Source: Camelus bactrianus
Lineage: Eukaryota > Chordata > Mammalia > Artiodactyla > Camelidae
Length of the DNA stretch: 64,000 nt
Direction: 5' to 3'
Assembly: GCF_048773025.1 (NCBI RefSeq)
Contig: NC_133570.1
Location: 26,138,001 to 26,202,000 of the forward strand
Position 1 is the first letter of the stretch. Each line of letters opens with the position of its first letter. Below, one piece after another: positions 36,168 to 49,191 of the stretch. Under the pieces are notes generated by a model, which was given only the letters and a program-made list of their open reading frames with translations, ran no database searches and was not told the DNA's origin. The position numbers were made by a program, and so were the translations under genes.

Positions 36168-36964
36168 ACTCAGAATTCCGGAACACGGGTGACTGTGTCG
36201 GTGAGGTTTAGGCCCACACTCCACGCAGCTTCCTGGTGTCACAGGTGTTCCCTGGCAGGGGGAAGTCCGCTAATTACCTCCCTTGCCCATGGGGAGGCAC
36301 TAGATGCTAACGGCAATTCCAGCCCAACCCCCGCCTTTCCCCGGCTGCCCGCACTGGGAGGGACTCGGGGAAGACTCTTGAAGGGCTCCTAGGATATAAG
36401 GGTGCTGCAGACAAAAGACGGAACCTCCCCAAACTCAGAATCCCGGAACACGTCTGACTGTGTGGGAGAGGTTCGGGGCCGCCCTCCACGCAGCTGCCTG
36501 GTGTCACAGGTGTTCCCTGGCAGGTGGAAGTCCGCTAATTACCTCCCCTGTCCATGGGGAAGCACTAGATGCTACTTGCGTTTCCAGCACAACCCCCTTC
36601 TTTCCCCGGCAGCCCGCACAGGGAGGGACTCTGGGAAGACACTCGAAGGGCTCCTAGGAGATCCCGGGTGCTGCCGACAGAAGACGGAACCTCCCCACAC
36701 TCAGAATTCCGGATCACGGTTGACTGTGTGGGGGAGTTTCGGGGCTGACCTCCACGAAGCTGCCTGGTGTCACAGGTGTTCCCTGGCAGGTGGAAGTCCG
36801 CTAATTACCTCCCCTGTCCATGGGGATGCTCTAGATGCTACCTGCTTTTCCAGCCCAACCTCCGCCTTTCCCTGGCTGCCCGCACTGGGAGGGACTAGGG
36901 GAAGACTCTCGGAGGGCTCCTAGGAGATCCCGGTTGCTGCAGACAAAAGACGGAACCTCCCCAC
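36168..36964 (+). repeat. M-N-O block opening region II
   Basis: Three monomers (265 + 266 + 266 bp). M has 'taggcccacactcc' and 'gctaacggcaattcc', which differ from other M copies. Confidence 0.82.
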
Positions 36965-37230
36965 ACTCAGAATTCCGGAACACGGGTGACTGTGTGTGTG
37001 AGGTTTAGGGCAGCCCTCCACACAGATTCCTGGTGTCACAGGTGTTCCCTGGTAGGGGGAAAACCGCTAATTACCTCCCCTGTCCATGGGGAGGCACTAG
37101 ATGCTACCTGAGCTTCCAGCCCAACCCCCGGCATTCCCCGGCAGCCCGCAGTGTGAGGGATTCGGGGAAGACACTCGAAGGGCTCCTAGGAGATCCCGGG
37201 TGCTGCAGACAGAAGACGGAACCTCCCCAC
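36965..37230 (+). repeat. Monomer type D' (D variant)
   Basis: Like D but with 'tttagggcagccctcc', 'ccctggtagggggaa' and 'ctacctgagcttcc'. It replaces D in region II (37763, 40419, 43077, 45203) and in part of region IV (52115, 57962). Confidence 0.8.
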
Positions 37231-38560
37231 ACTCAGAATTCCGGAACACGGTTGACTGTGTGGGGGAGTTTCGGGGCCGACCTCCACGAAGCTGCCTGGT
37301 GTCACAGGTGTTCCCTGGTAGGTGGAAGTCCGCTAATTACCTCCCCTGTCCATGGGGATGCACTAGATGCTACCTGCTTTTCCAGCCCAACCCCCGCCGT
37401 TCCCCGGCAGCCCGCACAGGGAGGGACTGGGGGAAGACACTCGAAGGGCTCCTAGGAGATCCCGGGTGCTGCAGACAGAAGACGGAACCTCCCCACACTC
37501 AGAATTCCGGAACACGGTTGACTGTGTGGGGGAGTTTCGGGGCCGAACTCCACGAAGCTGCCTGGTGTCACAGGTGTTCCCTGGCAGGGGGAAGTCCGCT
37601 AATTACCTCCCCTATCCATCGGGATGCACTAGATGCTACCTGGGTTTCCAGCCCAACCCCCGCCTTTCCCTGGCTGCCCGCACTGGGAGGGACTAGGGGA
37701 AGACTCTCGAAGGGCTCCTAGGAGATCCCGGTTGCTGCAGACAAAAGACGGAACCTCCCCACACTCAGAATTCCGGAACACGGGTGACTGTGTGTGTGAG
37801 GTTTAGGGCAGCCCTCCACACAGATTCCTGGTGTCACAGGTGTTCCCTGGTAGGGGGAAAACCGCTAATTACCTCCCCTGTCCATGGGGAGGCACTAGAT
37901 GCTACCTGAGCTTCCAGCCCAACCCCCGGCTTTCCCCGGCAGCCCGCAGTGTGAGGGATTCGGGGAAGACACTCGAAGGGCTCCTAGGAGATCCCGGGTG
38001 CTGCAGACAGAAGACGGAACCTCCCCACACTCAGAATTCCGGAACACGGTTGACTGTGTGGGGGAGTTTCGGGGCCGACCTCCACGAAGCTGCCTGGTGT
38101 CACAGGTGTTCCCTGGTAGGTGGAAGTCCGCTAATTACCTCCCCTGTCCATGGGGATGCACTAGATGCTACCTGCTTTTCCAGCCCAACCCCCGCCGTTC
38201 CCCGGCAGCCCGCACAGGGAGGGACTGGGGGAAGACACTCGAAGGGCTCCTAGGAGATCCCGGGTGCTGCAGACAGAAGACGGAACCTCCCCACACTCAG
38301 AATTCCGGAACACGGTTGACTGTGTGGGGGAGTTTCGGGGCCGAACTCCACGAAGCTGCCTGGTGTCACAGGTGTTCCCTGGCAGGGGGAAGTCCGCTAA
38401 TTACCTCCCCTATCCATCGGGATGCACTAGATGCTACCTGGGTTTCCAGCCCAACCCCCGCCTTTCCCTGGCTGCCCGCACTGGGAGGGACTAGGGGAAG
38501 ACTCTCGAAGGGCTCCTAGGAGATCCCGGTTGCTGCAGACAAAAGACGGAACCTCCCCAC
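36965..38560 (+). repeat. Tandem trimer D'-B-C, two copies of 798 bp
   Basis: 36965-37762 and 37763-38560 share private 'ggtagggggaaaacc' and 'cccctatccatcggg'. The only difference I noticed is A at 37133 versus T at 37931. Confidence 0.9.
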
Positions 38561-39357
38561 ACTCAGAATTCCGGAACACGGGTGACTGTGTGTGTGAGGT
38601 TAGGGCCGCCCTCCACACAGATTCCTGGTGTCACAGGTGTTCCCTAGTAGGGTGAAGACCGCTAATTACCTCCCCTGTCCATGGGGAGGCACTAGATGCT
38701 ACCTGAGATTCCAGCCCAACCCCCGCCTTTCCCCGGCAGCCCGCAGTGTGAGGGATTCGGGGAAGACACTCGAAGGGCTCCTAGGAGATCCCGGGTGCTG
38801 CAGACAGAAGACGGAACCTCCCCACACTCAGAATTCCGGAACACGGCTGACTGTGTGGGGGAGGTTCGGGGCCGCACTCCACGCAGCTGCCTGGTGTCAC
38901 AGGTGTTCCCTGGCAGGGGGAAGTCCGCTAATTACCTCCCTTGTCCATGGGGAGGCACAAGATGCTACCTGCTTTTCCAGCCCAACCCCCGCCTTTCCCC
39001 GGCAGCCCGCACAGGGAGGGACTGGGGGAAGACACTCGAAAGGCTCCTAGCAGAACCCGGGTGCTGCAGACAGAAGACGGAACCTCCCCACACTCTGAAT
39101 TCCGGAACACGTGTGACTGTGTGGGTGAGGTTTAGGGCCGCACTCCACGCAGCTTCCTGTTGTCACAGTTGTTCCCTGGCAGGGGGAATTCCGCTAATTA
39201 CCTCCCATGTCCATGGGGAGGCACTAGATTCTACCTGCTTTTCCAGCCCAACCCCCGCCGTTCCCCGGCAGCCCGCACAGGGAGGGACTGGGGGAAGACA
39301 CTCGAATCTCTCCTAGGAGACCCCGGGTGCTGCAGACAGAAGACGGAACTTAACCAC
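38561..39357 (+). repeat. D-H-I, three monomers
   Basis: D (38561) is 265 bp ('gaggttagggcc'). H has 'ctcctagcagaac'. The I tail is 'ctcgaatctctcctagg'. Confidence 0.82.
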
Positions 39358-41482
39358 AATCAGAATTCCGGAACACGGCTGACTGTGTTGGGGAGGTTCG
39401 GAGCCGCCCTCCACGCAGCTGCCTGTTGTCACAGGTGTTCCCTGGCAGGGAGAAGTCCGCTAATTACCTCCCCTGTCCATGGGGAGGCACTAGATGCTAC
39501 CGGCGTTTCCAGCCCAACCCCCTGCTTCCTAGGCAGCCCGCACTGGGACGGACTGGGGGAAGACACTCGAAGGGCTCCTAGGAGATCCCGGGTGCTGCAG
39601 ACAGAAGACGGAACCTCCCCACACTCAGAATCCCGGAACACGGCTGACTGTGTGGGGGAGTTTCGGGGCCGCCCTCCACGCAGCTGCCTGGTGTCACAGA
39701 TGTTCCCTGGCAGGTGGAAGTCCGCTAATTACCTCCCCAGTCCATGGGGAGGCACTAGATGCTACCTGCGTTTCCAGCCCAACCCCCGCGTTTCCCTGGC
39801 TGCCCGCACTGGGAGGGACTCGGGGAAGACTCTTGAAGGGCTCCTAGGATATAAGGGTGCTTCAGACAAAAGACGGAACTTAACCACAATCAGAATTCCG
39901 GAACACGGCTGACTGTGTGGGGGAGGTTCGGGGCCGCCCTCCACGCAGCTGCCTGTTGTCACAGGTGTTCCCTGGCAGGGAGAATTCCGCTAATAACCTC
40001 CCCTGTCCATGGGGAGGCACTAGATGCTACCGGCGTTTCCAGCCCAACCCCCTCCTTCCTAGGCATCCCGCACTGGGACGGACTGGGGGAAGACACTCGA
40101 AGGGCTCCTAGGAGATCCCGGGTGCTGCAGACAGAAGACGGAACCTCCCCACACTCAGAATTCCGGATCACGGTTGACTGTGTGGGGGAGTTTCGGGGCT
40201 GACCTCCACGAAGCTGCCTGGTGTCACAGGTGTTCCCTGGCAGGTGGAAGTCCGCTAATTTCCTCCCCTGTCCATGGGGATGCACTAGATGCTACCTGCT
40301 TTTCCAGCCCAACCCCCGCCTTTCCCTGACTGCCCGCAATGGGAGGGACTAGGGGAAGACTCTCGAAGGGCTCCTAGGAGATCCCGGTTGCTGCAGACAA
40401 AAGACGGAACCTCCCCACACTCAGAATTCCGGAACACGGGTGACTGTGTGTGTGAGGTTTAGGGCAGCCCTCCACACAGATTCCTGGTGTCACAGGTGTT
40501 CCCTGGTAGGGGGAAGACCGCTAATTACCTCCCCTGTCCATGGGGAGGCACTAGATGCTACCTGAGCTTCCAGCCCAACCCCCGGCTTTCCCTGGCAGCC
40601 CGCAGTGTTAGGGATTCGGGGAAGACACTCGAAGGGCTCCTAGGAGATCCCGGGTGCTGCAGACAGAAGACGGAACCTCCCCACACTCAGAATACCGGAA
40701 CACGGCTGACTCTGAGGGGGAGGTTCGGGGCCGCCCTCCACGCAGCTGCTTGGTGTAACAGGTGTTCCCTGGCAGGGGGAAGTCCGCTAATTACCTCCCT
40801 GGTCCATGGGGAGGCACAAGATGCTACTTGCTTTTCCAGCCCAACCCCCACCTTTCCCCGGCAGCCCGCACAGGGAGGGACTGGGGGAAGACACTCGAAA
40901 CTCTCCTTGGAGAACCCGGGTGCTGCAGACAGAAGACCGAACTTCCCCACAATCAGAATTCCGGAACACGGCTGACTGTGTGGGGGAAGTTCGGGGCCGC
41001 CCTCCACGCAGCTGCCTGTTGTCACAGGTGTTCCCTGGCAGGGAGAAGTCCGCTAATTACCTCCCCTGTCCATGGGGAGGCACTAGATGCTACCGGCGTT
41101 TCCAGCCCAACCCCCTCCTTTCCTCGGCAGCCCGCACTGGGACGGACTGGGGGAAGACACTCGAAGGGCTCCTAGGAGATCCCGGGTGCTGCAGACAGAA
41201 GACGGAACCTCCCCACACTCAGAATGACCGAACAAGGGTGACTGTGAGGGTGAGGTTTAAGGCCGCACTCCACGCAGCTTCCTGGTGTCACAGGTGTTCC
41301 CTGGCAGGGGGAAGACCGCTAATTAACTCCCTTGTCCATGGGGAGGCACAAGATGCTACCTGCTTTTCCAGCCCAACCCCCGCCTTTCCCCGGCAGTCCG
41401 CACAGGGAGGGACTGGGGGAAGACACTCGAAAGGCTCCTAGGAGAACCCGGGTGCTGCAGACAGAAGACGGAACCTCCCCAC
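39358..41482 (+). repeat. Irregular stretch K-(P/M)-K-O-D'-R-K-L
   Basis: Eight monomers; those at 39358, 39623 and 39888 are 265 bp. R (40685) ends with an I'-like tail. L (41217) has 'cagaatgaccgaacaagg'. The stretch resembles a scrambled region-II 8-mer. Confidence 0.78.
40685..40950 (+). repeat. Monomer type R
   Basis: Diagnostic variants: 'cagaataccggaac' (no GAATTC), 'gctgactctgaggggg', 'gcttggtgtaacagg' and 'gcacaagatgc'. Recurs at 43343 and 45469 as the last member of the region-II 8-mer; a weaker relative lies at 48660. Confidence 0.8.
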
Positions 41483-43608
41483 ACTCAGAATTCCGGAACA
41501 CGTGTGACTGTGCTGGTGAGGTTTAGGGCCGCACTCCACGCAGCTTCCTGGAGTCACAGTTGTTCCCTGGCAGGGGGAATTCCGCTAATTACCTCCCTTG
41601 TCCATGGGGAGGCACTAGATTCTACCTGCTTTTCCAGCCCAACCCCCGCCGTTCCCCGGCAGCCCGCACAGGGAGGGACTGGGGGAAGACACTCGAATCT
41701 CTCCTAGGAGACCCCGGGTGCTGCAGACAGAAGACGGAACTTAACCACAATCAGAATTCCGGAACACGGCTGACTGTGTGGGGGAGGTTCGGGGCCGCCC
41801 TCCACGCAGCTGCCTGTTGTCACAGGTGTTCCCTGGCAGGGAGAAGAACGCTAATTACCTCCCCTGTCCATGGGGAGGCACTAGATGCTACCGGCGTTTC
41901 CAGCCCAACCCCCTCCTTCCTAGGCAGCCCGCACTGGGACGGACTGGGGGAAGACACTCGAAGGGCTCCTAGGAGATCCCGGGTGCTGCAGACAGAAGAC
42001 GGAACCTCCCCACACTCAGAATCCCGGAACACGGCTGACTGTGTGGGGGAGTTTCGGGGCCGCCCTCCACGCAGCTGCCTGGTGTCACAGATGTTCCCTG
42101 GCAGGGGGAAGTCCGCTAATTACCTCCCCTGTCCATGGGGAGGCACAAGATGCTACCTGCTTTTCCAGCACAACCCCCGCCTTTCCCCGGCAGCCCGCAC
42201 AGGGAGGGACTGGGGGAAGCCACTCGAAGGGCTCCTAGGAGAACCCGGGTGCTGCAGACATAAGACAGAATCTCCCCACACTCAGAATTCCGGAACACGG
42301 GTGACTGTGTCGGTGAGGTTTAGGGCCGCACTCCACGCAGCTTCCTGGTGTCACAGGTGTTCCCTGGCAGGGGGAAGTCCGCTAATTACCTCCCTTGTCC
42401 ATGGGGAGGCACTAGATGCTAATGGCGTTTCCAGCCCAACCCCCGCCTTTCCCCGGCTGCCCGCACTGGGAGGGACTCGGGGAAGACTCTTGAAGGGCTC
42501 CTAGGATATAAGGGTGCTGCAGACAAAAGACGGAACCTCCCCAAACTCAGAATCCCGGAACACGTCTGACTGTGTGGGAGAGGTTCGGGGCCGCCCTCCA
42601 CGCAGCTGCCTGGTGTCACAGGTGTTCCCTGGCAGGTGGAAGTCCGCTAATTACCTCCCCTGTCCATGGGGAAGCACTAGATGCTACTTGCGTTTCCAGC
42701 ACAACCCCCTCCTTTCCCCGGCAGCCCGCACAGGGAGGGACTCTGGGAAGACACTCGAAGGGCTCCTAGGAGATCCCGGGTGCTGCCGACAGAAGACGGA
42801 ACCTCCCCACACTCAGAATTCCGGATCACGGTTGACTGTGTGGGGGAGTTTCGGGGCTGACCTCCACGAAGCTGCCTGGTGTCACAGGTGTTCCCTGGCA
42901 GGTGGAAGTCCGCTAATTACCTCCCCTGTCCATGGGGATGCACTAGATGCTACCTGCTTTTCCAGCCCAACCCCCGCCTTTCCCTGGCTGCCCGCACTGG
43001 GAGGGACTAGGGGAAGACTCTCGAAGGGCTCCTAGGAGATCCCGGTTGCTGCAGACAAAAGACGGAACCTCCCCACACTCAGAATTCCGGAACACGGGTG
43101 ACTGTGTGTGTGAGGTTTAGGGCAGCCCTCCACACAGATTCCTGGTGTCACAGGTGTTCCCTGGTAGGGGGAAGACCGCTAATTACCTCCCCTGTCCATG
43201 GGGAGGCACTAGATGCTACCTGAGCTTCCAGCCCAACCCCCGGCTTTCCCTGGCAGCCCGCAGTGTGAGGGATTCGGGGAAGACAATCGAAGGGCTCCTA
43301 GGAGATCCCGGGTGCTGCAGACAGAAGACGGAACCTCCCCACACTCAGAATACCGGAACACGGCTGACTCTGAGGGGGAGGTTCGGGGCCGCCCTCCACG
43401 CAGCTGCTTGGTGTAACAGGTGTTCCCTGGCAGGGGGAAGTCCGCTAATTACATCCCTTGTTCATGGGGAGGCACAAGATGCTACCTGCTTTTCCAGCCC
43501 AACCCCCGCCTTTCCCCGGCAGCCCGCACAGGGAGGGACTGGGGGAAGACACTCGAAGGGCTCCTAGGAGATCCCGGGTGCTGCAGACAGAAGACGGAAC
43601 CTCCCCAC
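41483..43608 (+). repeat. Region-II HOR 8-mer, copy 1
   Basis: Order I-K-P-M-N-O-D'-R, 2126 bp with K (41749) and M (42280) each 265 bp. Private variants shared with copy 2: 'gggagaagaacgctaatt' and 'gatgctaatggcg'. Confidence 0.9.
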
Positions 43609-45734
43609 ACTCAGAATTCCGGAACACGTGTGACTGTGTGGGTGAGGTTTAGGGCCGCACTCCACGCAGCTTCCTGGAGTCACAGTTGTTCCCTGGCAGG
43701 GGGAATTCCGCTAATTACCTCCCTTGTCCATGGGGAGGCACTAGATTCTACCTGCTTTTCCAGCCCAACCCCCGCCGTTCCCCGGCAGCCCGCACAGGGA
43801 GGGACTGGGGGAAGACACTCGAATCTCTCCTAGGAGACCCCGGGTGCTGCAGACAGAAGACGGAACTTAACCACAATCAGAATTCCGGAACACGGCTGAC
43901 TGTGTGGGGGAGGTTCGGGGCCGCCCTCCACGCAGCTGCCTGTTGTCACAGGTGTTCCCTGGCAGGGAGAAGAACGCTAATTACCTCCCCTGTCCATGGG
44001 GAGGCACTAGATGCTACCGGCGTTTCCAGCCCAACCCCCTCCTTCCTAGGCAGCCCGCACTGGGACGGACTGGGGGAAGACACTCGAAGGGCTCCTAGGA
44101 GATCCCGGGTGCTGCAGACAGAAGACGGAACCTCCCCACACTCAGAATCCCGGAACACGGCTGACTGTGTGGGGGAGTTTCGGGGCCGCCCTCCACGCAG
44201 CTGCCTGGTGTCACAGATGTTCCCTGGCAGGGGGAAGTCCGCTAATTACCTCCCCTGTCCATGGGGAGGCACAAGATGCTACCTGCTTTTCCAGCACAAC
44301 CCCCGCCTTTCCCCGGCAGCCCGCACAGGGAGGGACTGGGGGAAGCCACTCGAAGGGCTCCTAGGAGAACCCGGGTGCTGCAGACATAAGACAGAATCTC
44401 CCCACACTCAGAATTCCGGAACACGGGTGACTGTGTCGGTGAGGTTTAGGGCCGCACTCCACGCAGCTTCCTGGTGTCACAGGTGTTCCCTGGCAGGGGG
44501 AAGTCCGCTAATTACCTCCCTTGTCCATGGGGAGGCACTAGATGCTAATGGCGTTTCCAGCCCAACCCCCGCCTTTCCCCGGCTGCCCGCACTGGGAGGG
44601 ACTCGGGGAAGACTCTTGAAGGGCTCCTAGGATATAAGGGTGCTGCAGACAAAAGACGGAACCTCCCCAAACTCAGAATCCCGGAACACGTCTGACTGTG
44701 TGGGAGAGGTTCGGGGCCGCCCTCCACGCAGCTGCCTGGTGTCACAGGTGTTCCCTGGCAGGTGGAAGTCCGCTAATTACCTCCCCTGTCCATGGGGAAG
44801 CACTAGATGCTACTTGCGTTTCCAGCACAACCCCCTCCTTTCCCCGGCAGCCCGCACAGGGAGGGACTCTGGGAAGACACTCGAAGGGCTCCTAGGAGAT
44901 CCCGGGTGCTGCCGACAGAAGACGGAACCTCCCCACACTCAGAATTCCGGATCACGGTTGACTGTGTGGGGGAGTTTCGGGGCTGACCTCCACGAAGCTG
45001 CCTGGTGTCACAGGTGTTCCCTGGCAGGTGGAAGTCCGCTAATTACCTCCCCTGTCCATGGGGATGCACTAGATGCTACCTGCTTTTCCAGCCCAACCCC
45101 CGCCTTTCCCTGGCTGCCCGCACTGGGAGGGACTAGGGGAAGACTCTCGAAGGGCTCCTAGGAGATCCCGGTTGCTGCAGACAAAAGACGGAACCTCCCC
45201 ACACTCAGAATTCCGGAACACGGGTGACTGTGTGTGTGAGGTTTAGGGCAGCCCTCCACACAGATTCCTGGTGTCACAGGTGTTCCCTGGTAGGGGGAAG
45301 ACCGCTAATTACCTCCCCTGTCCATGGGGAGGCACTAGATGCTACCTGAGCTTCCAGCCCAACCCCCGGCTTTCCCTGGCAGCCCGCAGTGTGAGGGATT
45401 CGGGGAAGACACTCGAAGGGCTCCTAGGAGATCCCGGGTGCTGCAGACAGAAGACGGAACCTCCCCACACTCAGAATACCGGAACACGGCTGACTCTGAG
45501 GGGGAGGTTCGGGGCCGCCCTCCACGCAGCTGCTTGGTGTAACAGGTGTTCCCTGGCAGGGGGAAGTCCGCTAATTACATCCCTTGTTCATGGGGAGGCA
45601 CAAGATGCTACCTGCTTTTCCAGCCCAACCCCCGCCTTTCCCCGGCAGCCCGCACAGGGAGGGACTGGGGGAAGACACTCGAAGGGCTCCTAGGAGATCC
45701 CGGGTGCTGCAGACAGAAGACGGAACCTCCCCAC
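43609..45734 (+). repeat. Region-II HOR 8-mer, copy 2
   Basis: Same order, length and short monomers as 41483-43608. One difference seen: 'gaagacaatcgaagg' near 43283 in copy 1's last D' versus 'gaagacactcgaagg' in copy 2. The first I monomer reads 'gtgtgggtgagg' here and 'gtgctggtgagg' in copy 1. Confidence 0.9.
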
Positions 45735-46532
45735 ACTCAGAATTCCGGAACACGTGTGACTGTGTGGGTGAGGTTTAGGGCCGCACTCCACGCAGCTTCC
45801 TGTTGTCACAGTTGTTCCCTTGCAGGGGGAATTCCGCTAATTACCTCCCTTGTCCATGGGGAGGCACTAGATGCTACCTGCTTTTCCAGCCCAACCCCCG
45901 CCGTTCCCCGTCAGCCCGCACAGGGAGGGACTGGGGGAAGACACTCGAAACTCTCCTTGGAGAACCCGGGTGCTGCAGACAGAAGACCGAACTTCCCCAC
46001 AATCAGAATTCCGGAACACGGCTGACTGTGTGGGGGAGGTTCGGGGCCGCCCTCCACGCAGCTGCCTGTTGTCACAGGTGTTCCCTGGCAGGGAGAAGTC
46101 CGCTAATAACCTCCCCTGTCCATGGGGAGGCACTAGATTCTACCGGCGTTTCCAGCCCAACCCCCTCCTTTCCTAGGCAGCCCGCACTGGGACGGACTGG
46201 GGGAAGACACTCGAAGGGCTCCTAGGAGATCCCGGGTGCTGCAGACAGAAGACGGATCCTCCCCACACTCAGAATCCCGGAACACGGCTGACTGTGTGGG
46301 GGAGTTTCGGGGCCGCCCTCCACGCAGCTGCCTGGTGTCACAGGTGTTCCCTGGCAGGGGGAAGTCCGCTAATTACCTCCCCTGTCCATGGGGAGGCACA
46401 AGATGCTACCTGCTTTTCCAGCACAACCCCCGCCTTTCCCCGGCAGCCCGCACAGGGAGGGACTGGGGGAAGCCACTCGAAGGGCTCCTAGGAGAACCCG
46501 GGTGCTGAAGACATAAGACGGAATCTCCCCAC
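45735..46532 (+). repeat. Start of a third region-II unit (I'-K-P)
   Basis: Three full-length monomers. The first ends in I' rather than I, and K keeps the full-length 'tttcctaggcag', so this copy is older or exchanged relative to the two to its left. Confidence 0.78.
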
Positions 46533-49191
46533 ACTCAGAATTCCGGAACACGGCTGACTGTGTGGGGGAGGTTCGGGGCCGCCCTCCACGCAGCTGCCTG
46601 TTGTCACAGGTGTTCCCTGGCAGGGAGAATTCCGCTAATTACCTCCCCTGTCCATGGGGAGGCACTAGATGCTACCGGCGTTTCCAGCCCAACCCCCTCC
46701 TTTCCTCGGCAGCCCGCACTGGGACGGACAGGGGGAGGACACTCGAAGGGCTCCTAGGAGATCCCGGGTGCTGCAGACAGAAGACGGAACCTCCCCACAC
46801 TCAGAATGACGGAACAAGGGTGACTGTGAGGGTGAGGTTTAGGGCCGCACTCCACGCAGCTTCCTGGTGTCACAGGTGTTCCCTGGCAGGGGGAAGTCCG
46901 CTAATTAACTCCCTTGTCCATGGGGAGGCACAAGATGCTACCTGCTTTTCCAGCCCAACCCCCGCCTTTCCCCGGCAGTCCGCACATGGAGGGACTGGGG
47001 GAAGACACTCGAAAGGCTCCTAGGAGAACCCGGGTGCTGCAGACAGAAGACGGAACCTCCCCACACTCAGAATTCCGGAACACGTGTGACTGTGTTGGTG
47101 AGGTTTAGGGCCGCACTCCACGCAGCTTCCTGGAGTCACAGGTGTTCCCTGGCAGGGGGAAGTCCGCTAATTACCTCCCTTGTCCATGGGGAGGCACTAG
47201 ATGCTACTTGCGTTTCCAGCACAACCCCCTCCTTTCCCCGGCAGCCCGCACAGGGAGGGACTCTGGGAAGTCACTCGAAGGGCTCCTAGGAGATCCCGGG
47301 TGCTGCAGACAGAAGACGGAACCTCCCCACACTCAGAATTCCGGAACACGGTTGACTGTGTGGGGGAGATTCGCGGCCGAACTCCACGAAGCTGCCTGGT
47401 GTCACAGGTGTTCCCTGGCAGGGGGAAGTCCGCTAATTACCTCCCCTGTCCATGGGGATGCACTAGATGCTACCTGCGTTTCCAGCCCAACCCCCGCCTT
47501 TCCCTGGCTGCCCGCACAGGGAGGGACTGGGGGAAGACACTCGAAACTCTCCTAGGAGACCCCGGGTGCTGCAGACAGAAGACGGAACTTAACCACAATC
47601 AGAATTCCGGAACACGGCTGACTGTGTGGGGGAGGTTCGGGGCCGCCCTCCACACAGCTGCCTGTTGTCACAGGTGTTCCCTGGCAGGGAGAAGTCCGCT
47701 AATTACCTCCCCTGTCCATGGGGGGCACTAGATGCTACCGGCGTTTCCAGCCCAACCCCCTCCTTTCCTAGGCAGCCCGCACAGGGAGGGACTGGGGGAA
47801 GCCACTCGAAGGGCTCCTAGGAGAACCCGGGTGCTGCAGACATAAGACGGAATCTCCCCACACTCAGAATTCCGGAACACGGGTGACTGTGTCGGTGAAG
47901 TTTAGGGCCGCACTCCACGCAGCTTCCTGGTTACACAGGTGTTCCCTGGCAGGTGGAAGTCCGCTAATTACCTCCCTTGTCCATGGGGAGGCACTAGATG
48001 CTACCTGCATTTCCAGCCCAACCCCCGCCTTTCCCCAGCTGCCCGCACTGGGAGGGACTCGGGGAAGACTCTTGAAGGGCTCCTAGGAGATCCCGGGTGC
48101 TGCAGACAAAAGACGGAACCTCCCCACACTCAGAATCCCGGAACACGTCTGACTGTGTGGGAGAGTTTCGGGGCCGCCCTCCACGCAGCTGCCTGGTGTC
48201 ACAGGTGTTCCCTGGCAGGGGGAAGTCCGCTAATTACCTCCCCTGTCCATGGGGAGGCCCTTCATGCTACCTGCGTTTCCAGCCCAACCCCCGCCTTTCC
48301 CTGGCAGCCTGCACAGGGACGGACAGGGGGAAGACACTCGAAGGGCTCCTAGGAGATCCAGGGTGCTGAAGACAGAAGACGGAACCTCCCCACACTCAGA
48401 ATTCCGGAACACGGTTGACTGTGTGGGGGAGGTTCGGGGCCGACCTCCACGCAGCTGCCTTGTGTCACAGGTGTTCCCTGGCAGGGAGAAGTCCGCTAAT
48501 TACCTCCCCTGTCCATGGGGAGGCACTAGATGCTACCGGCGTTTCCAGCAAAACCCCCTCCTTTCCTCGGCAGCCCGCACTGGGACGGACTTGGGGAAGA
48601 CACTCGAAGGGCTCCTAGGAGATCCCGGGTGCTGCAGACAGAAGACGGAACCTCCCAACACTCAAAATTCCGGAACACGGCTGACTCTGTGGGGGAGGTT
48701 CGGGGCCGCCCTCCACGCAGCTGCCTGGAGTAACAGGTGTTCCCTGGCAGGGGGAAGTCCGCTAATTACCTCCCTTGTCCATGGGGAGGCACAAGATGCT
48801 ACCTGCTTTTCCAGCCCAACCCCCGCCTTTCCCCGGCAGCCCGCACAGGGAGGGACTGGGGGAAGACACTCGAAAGGCTCCTAGCAGAACCCGGGTGCTG
48901 CAGACAGAAGACGGAACCTCCCCACACTCAGAATTCCGGAACACGTTTGACTGTGTGGGTGAGGTTTAGGGCCGCACTCCACGCAGCTTCCTGTTGTCAC
49001 AGTTGTTCCCTGGCAGGGGGAATTCCGCTAATTACCTCCCTTGTCCATGGGGAGGCACTAGATGCTACCTGCTTTTCCAGCCCAACCCCTGCCATTCCCT
49101 GTCAGCCCGCACAGGGAGGGACTGGGGGAAGACACTCGAAACTCTCCTTGGAGAACCCGGGTGCTGCAGACAGAAGACGGAACTTCCCCAC
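46533..49191 (+). repeat. Region III, first block (10 monomers)
   Basis: Order: K-L-(F/N)-Q-(K/P, 265 bp)-M'-N'-T-like-R'-I'. L at 46799 has 'cagaatgacggaacaagg'. The shortened monomer at 47597 has 'ccatggggggcac'. Confidence 0.78.
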
